From assembly GCF_001482285.1 (NCBI RefSeq), contig NZ_LOEP01000037.1, positions 186,001 through 250,000 on the forward strand: a DNA stretch of 64,000 nucleotides, written 5' to 3'. A program made the position numbers and the translations under genes. Position 1 is the first letter of the stretch, and each line of letters starts with the position of its first letter. Source of the DNA: Haloferax sp. Q22. Its GTDB lineage: Archaea > Halobacteriota > Halobacteria > Halobacteriales > Haloferacaceae. Of the stretch, positions 15,318-24,079 are shown one piece after another. The notes under the pieces were generated by a model. It was not told the DNA's origin. It ran no database searches and saw only the letters and a list, made by a program, of their open reading frames with translations.

Positions 15318-16370
15318 ATGCCGCGTCAGACAGACTCGTCTCCAATCGCCGTCGGAGTCGTCGGCCTCGGAAGCCTCGGTCGTCGGCTCTGTCAACAGTT
15401 CGTCGAACTTCCCCGGTCGGAACTCGTCGCCATCTCCGACGTGGACCCAGACGGCCTCGCCGAAGTCGGCGACTCCTTCGACGTTCCCGAGACGCATCGC
15501 TACCGGTCGTTCGAGGCGTTCCTCGATTCGGCCCCGATAGACGCCGTCGCGGTCGCGACGCCCAACGGCCTCCACTACGAACAGACCTCTGCCGTGTTGG
15601 ACCGCGGCCTCCACGTCCTCTGCGAGAAGCCGCTCGCGACCGACGCCGAGGAGGCCTACGAACTCACGACCCGCGCCGAGGCGAGCGACCAAACCGTGAT
15701 GGTCGGCTACCAGCGACACTTCAACCCGGCCTACAAGCGCGCCCACGACGAGTGGGCCGACGGCGACCGCGTCCCGCGCTTTATCACCGGCGAGGTGACC
15801 CACGACTGGCAGTCCTACTACGAGAAGGAAGACGACTGGCGGATGAACCCCGAGTTGAGCGGCGGCGGCCATCTCCTGAACGTCGGCACGCACGTCATCG
15901 ACGCCATCCTCTGGACGACCGGCCTCACCCCGACCCACGTCAACGCCTACGTTGACTTCCACGACGACGAGCAGGTGTTCGACCGCCAGTCCTCTATCAT
16001 CATCGAGTTCGCGGAGGGCGCGGTGGCGAACGTCTCCGACACGGGAGTCGTCGCGCGGACTCGCGAGCACGTCCACATCTGGGACGACGAGGGGGCGATA
16101 TACCTCGAAGGCCACGAGTGGGACGACCGGACCGGCTACGTCATCGACGACGAGGGGACCGAACACCACCCCTACGACGGCTACGAGCGCTGGCTGAGCA
16201 AGGGCACCGCGTTCCTCGATGCCATCGAGACCGGCGAGACGCCGCCGGCGACCGCCCGCGACGGCCTCAAGGCGGTCCTCATCACCATGGCGGCCTACGA
16301 GTCGGGCCGGCGGAACGAGCGCGTCGCTCTCGACGAACTCTACCCGTTCGCGTCCGACGTCTTCCAGTAG
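15318..16370 (+). CDS. Gfo/Idh/MocA family oxidoreductase
   Basis: The 350-residue protein starts with a Rossmann NAD(P)-binding motif (GVVGLGSLGRRL, residues 13-24). It carries the family's EKP signature at 103-105 (LCEKPLA) and a GGGHLLNVGTHVIDAILW segment typical of the substrate domain. Family members oxidise sugars, inositols or sugar acids. Five paralogues lie in this window. ATG 15318 sits 27 bases after a TATA-like GTTATC, implying a leaderless transcript. It is divergent from the KdgD-like gene and 98 bases before the first enolase-superfamily dehydratase, so it may act in the same sugar-acid route. Confidence 0.85.
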   Translation: MPRQTDSSPIAVGVVGLGSLGRRLCQQFVELPRSELVAISDVDPDGLAEVGDSFDVPETHRYRSFEAFLDSAPIDAVAVATPNGLHYEQTSAVLDRGLHVLCEKPLATDAEEAYELTTRAEASDQTVMVGYQRHFNPAYKRAHDEWADGDRVPRFITGEVTHDWQSYYEKEDDWRMNPELSGGGHLLNVGTHVIDAILWTTGLTPTHVNAYVDFHDDEQVFDRQSSIIIEFAEGAVANVSDTGVVARTREHVHIWDDEGAIYLEGHEWDDRTGYVIDDEGTEHHPYDGYERWLSKGTAFLDAIETGETPPATARDGLKAVLITMAAYESGRRNERVALDELYPFASDVFQ

Positions 16371-16437
16371 CGCGCCGCTCTTTCTCCCGGTTGTCTCCGC
16401 TCTCGTCTCCCCGTGCCGTCCCCGGTTGCGAGGCGGA

Positions 16438-16446
16438 GTTTTATCG
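16438..16446 (+). promoter_or_regulatory. TATA box (GTTTTATCG)
   Basis: It is centred 27 bases upstream of ATG 16469. Confidence 0.55.
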
Positions 16447-16468
16447 TGATGGCCGAGTCTGTACAGGT

Positions 16469-17710
16469 ATGCGAATCGCGACTGTCAGCGGATACGCTCT
16501 CTCGTCACCCATCGAACCGCCGCAGGACCGGTCCTTCCACGGTGGCACCCGTCGCCTGCTCAAACGCGACGTGGTGCTCGTCGTCGTCGAATCGGCCGGC
16601 GGCACCCGTGGCATCGCCACCGCCGGCGCGAGCAGTTCCGCGATGCGGGAGTATTTCGAGGGCGACTCCCAGGGGACCTTCGCGGACGTGGTAAACGGCG
16701 CAGTCGCCGACGCGCTCGAAGGCGAGACCATCGAGGAAGTCGAAGACGCGCACGCGATACTCCGCGACACCGACCTCCCCGACCGACTCCGCCACGAGGC
16801 CATCTCGGCGCTCGACGTGGCGCTGTACGACATCCGCGGGAAGGTGGTCGGCGCGCCCATCTACGAACTCCTCGCCGACGAGTACGGCACCGACCCGACG
16901 ACGGAGATGCCGCTGTACGCCAGCGCCGGGATGTACATGGAACCCGAGGGCTACGCCGAACAGGCGGCGACCATCCGCGACCTCGGCTTCTTCGGCTACA
17001 AATACCGACCGGGAATCGGCCCCGACGGGGACCGCCGCACCATCGAACTCCTCGCCGATGTCGCGGGCGACATGGAGGTGATGCTCGACGTGCACACGTG
17101 GTGGAAGATTCGGGACGGCTACGACCGCGAGACGGTCGAGGACCTCGTCACCTTCGCCGCCGAACGGGACTGCTACTGGGTCGAAGAGCCGGTCTCGCCT
17201 GACGACCACGCGGGCTACGTCGAACTCGCGGAGACGGGCGCGCCGCTGGCCGGCGGCGAGAGCGAACCGACGCCCGAGGGACTCGTCGCGCTCGGCGAGA
17301 CGGGCGCGGTCGACTTCCTGCAGGGCGACGTTCGCCACCACTGCGGCTACACCGGCTGTCGTCCCGCGGTCGAGTCCTGCGTCGGCCGCGACGTGGAGTT
17401 CGTCCCGCACAACTTCGGCACGTGGGTCGGCCTGCTCGCCAACGCGCATCTCGTCGCGGCCGCGCCCGAGGTTTCGCTCCTCGAATACCCGGTCTTCGAG
17501 GACGACCCACTCCTCGACGCCGAGACCGACCCCGGAATGTACCCCTTCGACCTCGCGTTCGACATCATCGAGGGCCAACCCGCCGTCGAGGACGGCGTCC
17601 TCTCGCTGTCTGACGAGCCGGGACTTGGCGTCGAGGTGAACCTCGACGTGCTCGACGATTACCCCTTCGAGGAGGGGCCGTGGACCGAGTTCCACTACGA
17701 CGAGGACTGA
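16469..17710 (+). CDS. Enolase-superfamily sugar-acid dehydratase (MR/MLE type)
   Basis: The 413-residue protein is a mandelate racemase / muconate lactonising enzyme homologue. Visible active-site elements are the KxR motif GYKYR (Lys178, Arg180), metal ligands in MLDVHTWW (Asp207), VEEP (239-241) and GGESEP (Glu264), and a general-acid/base histidine in VPHNFG (His314). Such enzymes dehydrate aldonic or aldaric acids to 2-keto-3-deoxy acids. The reading frame is open further upstream, but ATG 16469 begins at the capping domain and lies 27 bases after a TATA box. The differing second-strand motif (KxR against KxK in the next gene) suggests the two dehydratases have different substrates. Confidence 0.88.
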   Translation: MRIATVSGYALSSPIEPPQDRSFHGGTRRLLKRDVVLVVVESAGGTRGIATAGASSSAMREYFEGDSQGTFADVVNGAVADALEGETIEEVEDAHAILRDTDLPDRLRHEAISALDVALYDIRGKVVGAPIYELLADEYGTDPTTEMPLYASAGMYMEPEGYAEQAATIRDLGFFGYKYRPGIGPDGDRRTIELLADVAGDMEVMLDVHTWWKIRDGYDRETVEDLVTFAAERDCYWVEEPVSPDDHAGYVELAETGAPLAGGESEPTPEGLVALGETGAVDFLQGDVRHHCGYTGCRPAVESCVGRDVEFVPHNFGTWVGLLANAHLVAAAPEVSLLEYPVFEDDPLLDAETDPGMYPFDLAFDIIEGQPAVEDGVLSLSDEPGLGVEVNLDVLDDYPFEEGPWTEFHYDED

Positions 17711-17787
17711 GTCGGCGATTCGCACGCGCCTCGTCTGCTTCGTCGCCCCCGCCCCGCCCGTCTCGCCGCGTTCGCCGTCTGCACAAG

Positions 17788-17795
17788 CTATAATG
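17788..17795 (+). promoter_or_regulatory. TATA box (CTATAATG)
   Basis: It is centred 27 bases upstream of ATG 17819. Confidence 0.6.
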
Positions 17796-17818
17796 CGTCG
17801 CTCCGTGGTACACTTTTC

Positions 17819-18955
17819 ATGCACGTAACCGACATCGAAGTCATCCCGATATCGCACCGCCTCCCCGACGGGGAGGGCCTCGGCGACGCGCGCGGGTTCG
17901 GCCACGACAGGGCGACGACGCTCATCCGCGTCGATACCGACACCGGCGACGTCGGCTGGGGCGAGGCGTTCGCGCCGGGGAGCGTCGTCGCGCCCGTCGT
18001 CGACGAGTTCTTCCGCGACGACGTGGTCGGCATGGACCCCTTCGACGTGCGACGCCTCGCCGAGGAGTCGTACACAGACCCGTACCACTTCGGCGGGAGC
18101 GTCTTCGTCCAGAGCGCCCTCAGCGGCATCGACGTGGCCCTGTGGGACCTCGTCGGCAAGGCGACCGGCAAGCCCGTCCACCGACTCCTCGGCGGGACGC
18201 CTCGCGAGACGCTCACCGCCTATGCCTCGACGATGTACTTCACCGAGGCGAACCGCGACATCGCAGAGCCGATTCGTGACGCCGTCGATGAGGGGTTCTC
18301 CGCGGCCAAGATAAAAATCGGCAACGGCACGGACTCCGACGTGGAGCGGGTTCGGACCGCCCGCCAACTCCTCGGCGACGACGCGCGGCTGATGGTCGAC
18401 ATCAACGGGAACTACCGGCCACGACAGGCGATTCGAACCGCGAAGGCCATCGAGGAGTTCGACATCACGTGGATGGAAGAGCCCGTCCCCCCGGAGAACC
18501 TCTCGGGCTACCGCGAGGTCAAACGCGGCGTTGACGTGCCCCTCGCGGCCGGCGAGGCGCACTACGGCCGCTTCGAGTTCAAGCGCCTCGTGGACGACCG
18601 GACGGTCGACGTGGTCCAGCCCAATCTCGGTCGGTGCGGCGGGCTCTCGGAGGCGAGCCGCATCGCCGACCTCGCGAGCACGGAGAACGTGGCGGTCCGG
18701 CCGCACATCTGGAACAGCGCGGTCGGCCTCGCTGCGGCGGTCCAGTTCGCGGCGTCTGTCTCGGACTACCCGCACACGCGGAACGTCCCGGACCCGATGA
18801 TGGTCGAGTTCGACCGGAGCGAGAACCCGCTCCGCGACGAGATTCTGCAGACCCCGTTCGACCCGACCGGCGGCGAAGTGGACGTGCCGCAGGCCCCCGG
18901 TCTGGGCGTCGAAATCGACGAAGACGCGGTCGAACGGTTCCGAGCCGACCGCTGA
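17819..18955 (+). CDS. Second enolase-superfamily dehydratase (mandelate racemase subgroup)
   Basis: The 378-residue protein has a complete set of mandelate-racemase-subgroup residues: KIK (Lys164, Lys166) in SAAKIKIG, metal ligands in MVDINGNY (Asp194), MEEP (220-222) and AAGEAHY (Glu246), and the histidine of the His-Asp dyad in RPHIWN (His296). The chemistry is proton abstraction and loss of water from a sugar acid such as gluconate, galactonate, xylonate or galactarate; the sequence does not settle which. A TATA box 27 bases upstream gives it its own leaderless promoter rather than read-through from the preceding dehydratase. Confidence 0.88.
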   Translation: MHVTDIEVIPISHRLPDGEGLGDARGFGHDRATTLIRVDTDTGDVGWGEAFAPGSVVAPVVDEFFRDDVVGMDPFDVRRLAEESYTDPYHFGGSVFVQSALSGIDVALWDLVGKATGKPVHRLLGGTPRETLTAYASTMYFTEANRDIAEPIRDAVDEGFSAAKIKIGNGTDSDVERVRTARQLLGDDARLMVDINGNYRPRQAIRTAKAIEEFDITWMEEPVPPENLSGYREVKRGVDVPLAAGEAHYGRFEFKRLVDDRTVDVVQPNLGRCGGLSEASRIADLASTENVAVRPHIWNSAVGLAAAVQFAASVSDYPHTRNVPDPMMVEFDRSENPLRDEILQTPFDPTGGEVDVPQAPGLGVEIDEDAVERFRADR

Positions 18956-19030
18956 GCGCGGGTCGCTGACTCGCTTCTCGACTCATTGCACCGGCGAACC
19001 GACCTCGCTTTGTTCCGACTCGCGGGATAG

Positions 19031-19037
19031 TTTTATG
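19031..19037 (+). promoter_or_regulatory. TATA box (TTTTATG)
   Basis: It is centred 27 bases upstream of ATG 19061. Confidence 0.55.
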
Positions 19038-19060
19038 CGTTAAAGCACCGTGGCACCGGT

Positions 19061-19525
19061 ATGCAGTCATCCCTAGTGGTAGTCGACAGTACGGACTCCA
19101 ACGAGCGTCTCCTGACCGAGGCGGGACAGATTGCGGCCGGCACGGACACGCCGCTCGTGCTCCTCACGCGAATCACCGAGGACGAAATCGTCGAGAACGC
19201 GGAGACGTTGCAGGCGATGAGCGACGCCGCCAACACGCCGCTGGAGTCGAACTCGGCGCGGGAAGTCGCCTCCCGCTTCGCGTCGCAAGCCGCCGACGAG
19301 GCGTTCGAATCGGTAGACGGAACCGTCGAGTACGACGCCGTCACCGTCGTCGCCGAGGAGGGCGAGTTCGCCGACGAGGTGATTCGCGTCGCCGACGAGC
19401 GCGGCTGTGACCACGTCTACGTCGCCGGCCGACAGCGCTCGCCGACCGGGAAGGCGCTGTTCGGCGACACCGCACAGCGCGTCGTCCTCAACTTCGACGG
19501 GCCAGTCACTATCCTGACCGAGTGA
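19061..19525 (+). CDS. Universal stress protein (UspA family)
   Basis: The 154-residue protein has the Usp alpha/beta fold. It starts with a hydrophobic beta strand ending in Asp (SLVVVDSTD). Near the C-terminus is the nucleotide-binding pattern G-x2-x-G-x8-9-G-(S/T) (VAGRQRSPTGKALFGDTAQRVV), followed by the final strand VTILTE. It is soluble and probably binds ATP. Usp genes are numerous in haloarchaea and often lie beside metabolic genes without a dedicated partner. It has its own TATA box and is transcribed in the same direction as the GH4 gene that follows after about 65 bases. Confidence 0.88.
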   Translation: MQSSLVVVDSTDSNERLLTEAGQIAAGTDTPLVLLTRITEDEIVENAETLQAMSDAANTPLESNSAREVASRFASQAADEAFESVDGTVEYDAVTVVAEEGEFADEVIRVADERGCDHVYVAGRQRSPTGKALFGDTAQRVVLNFDGPVTILTE

Positions 19526-19555
19526 CGGAGCGACCGGACCCCCCCGAAACGACAG

Positions 19556-19562
19556 CTATTTG
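19556..19562 (+). promoter_or_regulatory. TATA-like box (CTATTTG)
   Basis: It is centred about 31 bases before ATG 19590 of the GH4 gene. Confidence 0.45.
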
Positions 19563-19589
19563 CGACCACGAATCGTCACGTGTTATCAC

Positions 19590-21023
19590 ATGTATCAGCT
19601 GTCGGAGCAAGCGGAGCCTGTACCGTCGGGTTCGTCCCGAACTATCGACATCGGCTACATCGGCGGCGGGAGTCAGGGGTGGGCCCACACGCTCATCAAC
19701 GACCTCGCGCAGTGTCCGGACCTCGCGGGGAGCGTCACGCTGTACGACGTGAACTACGAGATGGCGTCGAAGAACGCCCTCCTCGGAAACCGCGTGATGG
19801 ACCGCGAGGAGGCGGTCGGCGACTGGTCGTTCGAGGCGACCCGGAGCATGGACAAGGCCCTCGACGGGGCCGACTTCGTCATCTGTTCGATTCAGGACCC
19901 GCCCGGTGAGACGTTCGTCCACGACATCGACGTGCCCCAGGAGTACGGCATCTACCAGACGGTCGCCGACACCGTCGGCCCCGGCGGGGCGATTCGGGCC
20001 CTGCGCGCGATTCCGCAGTACCGCGAAATCGCTGCGACGGTCCGCGAGCGCTGCCCGGACGCGTGGGTCATCAACTACACCAACCCCATGACGGTCTGTA
20101 CACGGACGCTCTACGAGGAGTTCCCGGATATCAAGGCCATCGGGCTCTGCCACGAGGTGTTCAAGACCCAGAAGCTGTTCGCCGAGATGGCGGAGCGCTA
20201 CATCGACGAGGCCGAGGACATCGCCCGCGACGAGGTCCGGGTCAACGTCAAGGGGGTCAACCACTTCACGTGGGTCGACGAAGCGCGGTGGCGCGACCGC
20301 GACGTGTTCCAGTACCTCGACGAGGAACTCGACCGGCGGAAGCCGCTTTTCGACCGCGAACCGGGCGACCTCGACGGCGAATCCTACTGGGTGAACAACG
20401 AGGAGGTGGCCCTCGACCTCTACGACCGCTTCGGCGTCCTCGGCGCGGCGGGCGACCGTCACCTCGTGGAGTTCGTCCCGTGGTATCTGAGCATCGACGA
20501 ACCCGAGGAAATCCAGCGCTACGGCATCCGACTCACGCCGAGTTCGGCCCGTGTCTCCGACGACGAGGGTCCAGACGAGATGGAACAGTACCTCGAAGGC
20601 GACACGGAGTTCGAGTTCCACGAGTCCGGCGAGGAGGCGGTCGACATCATGCGGGCGCTCTCCGGCGAGGGGACGTTCGTCACGCACCTCAACTACCCCA
20701 ACGAGGGGCAGGTCGACGGCCTTCCCGAGGGCGCAGTCGTGGAGACGAACGCGCTCCTCTCCGGCGACGACGTGACGCCCCTCTGTGCGGGCGGCCTGCC
20801 CGACGAGGTCGAGAGCATGGTCGAAACCCACGTCACGAATCAGGAGACGCTCGTGCGCGCGGGCTTCGAGGGCGACCTCGACCTCGCGTTTCAGGCGTTC
20901 CTCAACGAACCGCTCGTCACCGTCTCGCGCGACGAGGCCCAAGAGCTGTTCGCGAAACTCGTCGAACTAGAGCGCGAATACTTCACCGACTACGACCTCG
21001 ACGCGTCGGTCCTGCAGGCGTAA
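19590..21023 (+). CDS. Family 4 glycoside hydrolase (alpha-galacturonidase/galactosidase-like)
   Basis: The 477-residue protein matches GH4, an unusual NAD+- and metal-dependent glycosidase family. The Rossmann motif is GYIGGGSQGW (22-31). NYTNPM spans 162-167, the metal-binding Cys187-His188 lies in GLCHEV, and NHFTW spans 224-228. The family includes alpha-galactosidases, alpha-glucosidases, alpha-glucuronidases and alpha-galacturonidases; Bacillus LplD is a known alpha-galacturonidase. The pectin island makes alpha-galacturonidase the preferred guess. There is no signal peptide, so it would act on imported oligogalacturonides. ATG 19590 is the only good start in frame. Confidence 0.88.
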   Translation: MYQLSEQAEPVPSGSSRTIDIGYIGGGSQGWAHTLINDLAQCPDLAGSVTLYDVNYEMASKNALLGNRVMDREEAVGDWSFEATRSMDKALDGADFVICSIQDPPGETFVHDIDVPQEYGIYQTVADTVGPGGAIRALRAIPQYREIAATVRERCPDAWVINYTNPMTVCTRTLYEEFPDIKAIGLCHEVFKTQKLFAEMAERYIDEAEDIARDEVRVNVKGVNHFTWVDEARWRDRDVFQYLDEELDRRKPLFDREPGDLDGESYWVNNEEVALDLYDRFGVLGAAGDRHLVEFVPWYLSIDEPEEIQRYGIRLTPSSARVSDDEGPDEMEQYLEGDTEFEFHESGEEAVDIMRALSGEGTFVTHLNYPNEGQVDGLPEGAVVETNALLSGDDVTPLCAGGLPDEVESMVETHVTNQETLVRAGFEGDLDLAFQAFLNEPLVTVSRDEAQELFAKLVELEREYFTDYDLDASVLQA

Positions 21024-21075
21024 GCCGGCGTTTCGAACCCCCAACGAACACGTCGCTCCCCGCCTCCGGGGTCAG

Positions 21076-21084
21076 CTATTTATC
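21076..21084 (+). promoter_or_regulatory. TATA box (CTATTTATC)
   Basis: It is centred 28 bases upstream of ATG 21108. Confidence 0.6.
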
Positions 21085-21107
21085 CCGCCATCCAGTCGGT
21101 ACACGCG

Positions 21108-22190
21108 ATGTCGAGCGCCAATAGCCGCGGTTTGAGCTTCGGCTGTCAAGTTGTCAGCTACGGAAACGTCGAGGAAACCATCCAGCGAGCGGTCCGAGCC
21201 GGGACGGCCGGGTTCGACACCGTCACCGTCCCGGACCATCTGTTTCATCCGACCGACTCCGAGGAGTATCTGGTCGACCCGCCGTGGGAGGCGTTCTCCG
21301 TCCTCGGGGCGATTGCCCAGCGCACCGATGAGGTGACTCTCATGCCCGGCGTCGCCGACTCGGTGCGCCGGCACCCGACCGAACTCGCGCACGTCACGGC
21401 CACGTTGGACCGGATGACGGACGGTCGTGCCGGTCTCGGCATCGGGGCCGGCGAGGCGTTCAACTTCGCGCCGATTTCGGATATCGACTGGGACGATCCG
21501 TACACCCGGTTCAGAGAGTGCGTCGCCGTCATCGACGGGCTGTGGAACTCGACGGCGGACGAGCCGTTTTCCTTCGCGGGCGACTACTTCGACCTCGACG
21601 ACGCGCACATGGGACTGAAACCCGCGCAAGACCCGCGCCCGCCGCTCTGGATAGGCGGCTACGGCGAGAGCATGCGCGGCCTGACGGGCGCGGTCGCGGA
21701 CGGCTGGTTCCCGTGGATTTACTCGCCCGACGAGTACGCGGCCGACCTGCGGAAAGTCCTCGACGTGGCCGCGGACCGCGGCCGCGACCCCGAGTCCATC
21801 GACCGCGCCGTCATGGTTCCGACGACGGTCTACGACGACGGCGACGAGGCGCGCGCGGCCGGCATCGAGCGAAACCGCGTGAATCTCGCGCTCCGACCGC
21901 CGCTCCTCGCCGACATGGGCTACGAGGACATCGCGGAGTCGACGCCCATCATGTGGCAGATGGCGTTCGACGAGGAACAGGAACGGCAACTGTCGGCGGC
22001 GGCCGAGCGTATCCCCGACGAGGCTGTTGACGACATCTGCGTCTCCGGTGACCCCGAGCGCGCTATCGAGCGAATCGAGGCGTTCCGCGACGCGGGCGTC
22101 GATAACCTCGTTCTCATCCCGGTCGGCGACTACGAGGAGACGATGCGGCACTACGAAAACGAGATTATCCCGTACTTCAGCGAGCGATAG
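21108..22190 (+). CDS. LLM-class flavin/F420-dependent oxidoreductase
   Basis: The 360-residue protein is a luciferase-like monooxygenase-fold enzyme. Features are FDTVTVPDHLFHP near residue 40, VTATLDRMTDGRAGLGIGAGEAFNF near 90-115, and PPLWIGGYGESMRGLTGAVADGWFPW near 178-200. Haloarchaeal members usually use coenzyme F420, as in the related methylene-tetrahydromethanopterin reductases and F420-dependent sugar-phosphate dehydrogenases. In this island it may oxidise or reduce a sugar or sugar acid; no substrate can be read. The TATA box 28 bases upstream supports a leaderless ATG 21108. Confidence 0.85.
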   Translation: MSSANSRGLSFGCQVVSYGNVEETIQRAVRAGTAGFDTVTVPDHLFHPTDSEEYLVDPPWEAFSVLGAIAQRTDEVTLMPGVADSVRRHPTELAHVTATLDRMTDGRAGLGIGAGEAFNFAPISDIDWDDPYTRFRECVAVIDGLWNSTADEPFSFAGDYFDLDDAHMGLKPAQDPRPPLWIGGYGESMRGLTGAVADGWFPWIYSPDEYAADLRKVLDVAADRGRDPESIDRAVMVPTTVYDDGDEARAAGIERNRVNLALRPPLLADMGYEDIAESTPIMWQMAFDEEQERQLSAAAERIPDEAVDDICVSGDPERAIERIEAFRDAGVDNLVLIPVGDYEETMRHYENEIIPYFSER

Positions 22191-22246
22191 CGCGGCGGGA
22201 CGAACCGGAGTGTCGGTCGCCGACACCGGCTGATGCGGTCAGTCGG

Positions 22247-22489
22247 TCACTCTTGTGCGCCGTCGCCGACGCCGGCCTCTTGTCGGCCGTCGTCGTCTCC
22301 TCTACTCGTGTTGATTCGCGGCTCCACGCTGAAGCGGTAGTACACCGTCCAGACGGCCGCGACGACGGCGACGATGGCGAACAGCGTCGGCGACCACTCC
22401 ATGCCGAACTGCTGGGCCAGCCACATTCCCGAGAGCATGACGCCGAGGACGAACACGAACACGGTCAGGTCGGCGGCTCGAAGATTCAT
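22247..22489 (-). CDS. Small two-helix membrane protein
   Basis: The 80-residue protein has two hydrophobic segments (residues ~7-27 and 33-52) and a charged C-terminal tail rich in Asp, Arg and Gly. No family is recognised. It lies downstream of the second ThuA gene on the same strand, 70 bases away, so it may be co-transcribed with it. Confidence 0.6.
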   Translation of the reverse strand: MNLRAADLTVFVFVLGVMLSGMWLAQQFGMEWSPTLFAIVAVVAAVWTVYYRFSVEPRINTSRGDDDGRQEAGVGDGAQE

Positions 22490-22559
22490 GTACCGACGTT
22501 CGGAACCGACCGGGATAAACGTTCACACGCCGCCGGCGGCGACGCCGCGGCCGACCCGC

Positions 22560-23216
22560 TCAGTCGCGGACCAGCCAGCCGACGGCGTTGCGGAGCAGTC
22601 GCCGGTAGTCGTCGTTCTCGAAAGCCTCCGCGGTGTGTCCGAGCGACGCGTAACAGACCCGCCCCGCGCCGTACTCGCGGACCCACGCAACCGGGTAGTC
22701 GTCGGTGAGGTCGGGATGAGCCATGCGCGCGAGCACGGTCACGTCGTCGTCCACGTCGACCTGATACGGCTCGTCGAACACCTCGAAGTCGTCGACACCG
22801 TCGGTCACGGCGTGGTCGGAGACGATTTCGACGCCGAACGTCGACTGCTCGGGGTGAGTGAGGAAGTGACCGCCGAGCAGGTCGCGGAGGTCGGGAAACG
22901 GTTCGTCGCGCTTGTCGAGGCCGCCGTCGCCGTCGTGGACGTTGATGAGGTCGGCGGCGCAGTGGAGACCGAGATAGGCTCCGCCGTCTCGGACGAATCC
23001 GAGGAGGCCGTCCAACTGCTCGGGGTTCAGGGTGGCGTCCGTCAGGTAGTCCACGACGAGGTCGTAGCCCGTGAGGTCGGCGAGGGCGTTCCTGTCGGTC
23101 GTCGCGGTCACCGCGGCGGCGTCGCCGATGGCGGACTCGATGTGCGGTCGCATCTCCTCGAAATCGTGGAACGAGAAGGTCGTCTCTCCGATGACTAACG
23201 CGGACGGCTGTTGCAT
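22560..23216 (-). CDS. ThuA-like protein, second copy
   Basis: The 218-residue protein carries the ThuA-domain pattern: SALVIGETTFSFHDFEEM at the start, YDLVVDYLTD, then LLGFVRDGGAYLGLHCAADLI with the small Cys-containing elbow of amidotransferase-like folds, LLGGHFLTHPEQSTF, and a final AGRVCYASLGHTAEAF. It is clearly different from the thuA at 10895, so the two are separate subfamilies. ATG 23216 gives the expected N-terminus. It lies 93 bases downstream of the CBM9-like gene on the same strand. Biochemical role unknown; the family tracks with carbohydrate catabolism. Confidence 0.82.
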   Translation of the reverse strand: MQQPSALVIGETTFSFHDFEEMRPHIESAIGDAAAVTATTDRNALADLTGYDLVVDYLTDATLNPEQLDGLLGFVRDGGAYLGLHCAADLINVHDGDGGLDKRDEPFPDLRDLLGGHFLTHPEQSTFGVEIVSDHAVTDGVDDFEVFDEPYQVDVDDDVTVLARMAHPDLTDDYPVAWVREYGAGRVCYASLGHTAEAFENDDYRRLLRNAVGWLVRD

Positions 23217-23309
23217 GGACTGCCGTTCTCGACCCGTGTGAAAAGCCGTTTCGGTGCCACCACGACCTGCTCGGTACGACCGTCCGGGGCAACCGTCCGA
23301 GGCGACCAC

Positions 23310-23993
23310 TCACTCGAACTCGATACGCCCGAAGAACGACGGCGAGTGGTACGTCGGCTCCGGCAGTTCGATTCGGTTCCACGTCCCCTTCTGCGCGTCG
23401 GGCAGCCCGCTCCGGTAGAAGTTCCCGCGCCAGACCGCCCCGGAGTCGAGTTCGAGCGGGAGGCCGGTCAGCGACCGGAGCGTGGAGACCGGGAGCCGCG
23501 CCGCGAGCCACCACGAGTCGTCGTCGGGGGAGGCGGTCTTCGTCGGGCTGGGCACTGATGTCTCGGCCTCGACGGCCGCCGCGTCGGTCGGCGCGACGAG
23601 ATCGCGGCCGATGTCGCGCTCGCGCCAGTTCGGCTCCTGCCACGCGAGTTTGAACGTGCCGCAGCAGTTCGCCTCGAAGTTGAAGTACCGCCCCGGCGAG
23701 CCGTCCTCGGGCGGGGCCGGCGTGGCGAACAGTTCGACCGAACTGTCCTCGAACGTCGGCCCGTTCAGCTCCGTCACGTCGGCGGTTATCTCGTCGTCCT
23801 CGACGTGGAACTGCAGGTAGAGCGCCTCCGCGTCGAACAGCGCCCTGACCGTCGTCTCCGGACCGGGCTCGTCGCCCCACGCGTACTCGTCCAGTCGGGC
23901 GACGTTCGCCCGCTCCCACACCGTCCCGTCGACCGCGCCGGTCAGCGGGACCGCTCTGCCCGCGTCGATGCGGCTGACTTCGTAGGTTCGCAT
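23310..23993 (-). CDS. CBM9-like carbohydrate-binding protein without signal peptide
   Basis: The 227-residue protein has the pattern of a family 9 carbohydrate-binding / DOMON-like beta sandwich: TGAVDGTVWERAN at the start, ALYLQFHVEDDEITA, DSSVELFATP, YFNFEANCCGTF and a final GAVWRGNFYRSG. CBM9 modules are normally parts of secreted enzymes, yet this is a stand-alone protein with no signal peptide, so it is probably cytoplasmic. ATG 23993 is preferred over the codon three residues upstream. It faces away from the dehydratase operon at 24080, and the short intergenic space must hold both promoters. Confidence 0.7.
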   Translation of the reverse strand: MRTYEVSRIDAGRAVPLTGAVDGTVWERANVARLDEYAWGDEPGPETTVRALFDAEALYLQFHVEDDEITADVTELNGPTFEDSSVELFATPAPPEDGSPGRYFNFEANCCGTFKLAWQEPNWRERDIGRDLVAPTDAAAVEAETSVPSPTKTASPDDDSWWLAARLPVSTLRSLTGLPLELDSGAVWRGNFYRSGLPDAQKGTWNRIELPEPTYHSPSFFGRIEFE

Positions 23994-24079
23994 ACGACAC
24001 ACTCACTCGACCCGCCCGCAAGAGCGTTCCGCCCGCACCCGACGAAACCACTTTGTCGGGCGCTACCGAATCGCGTGGT

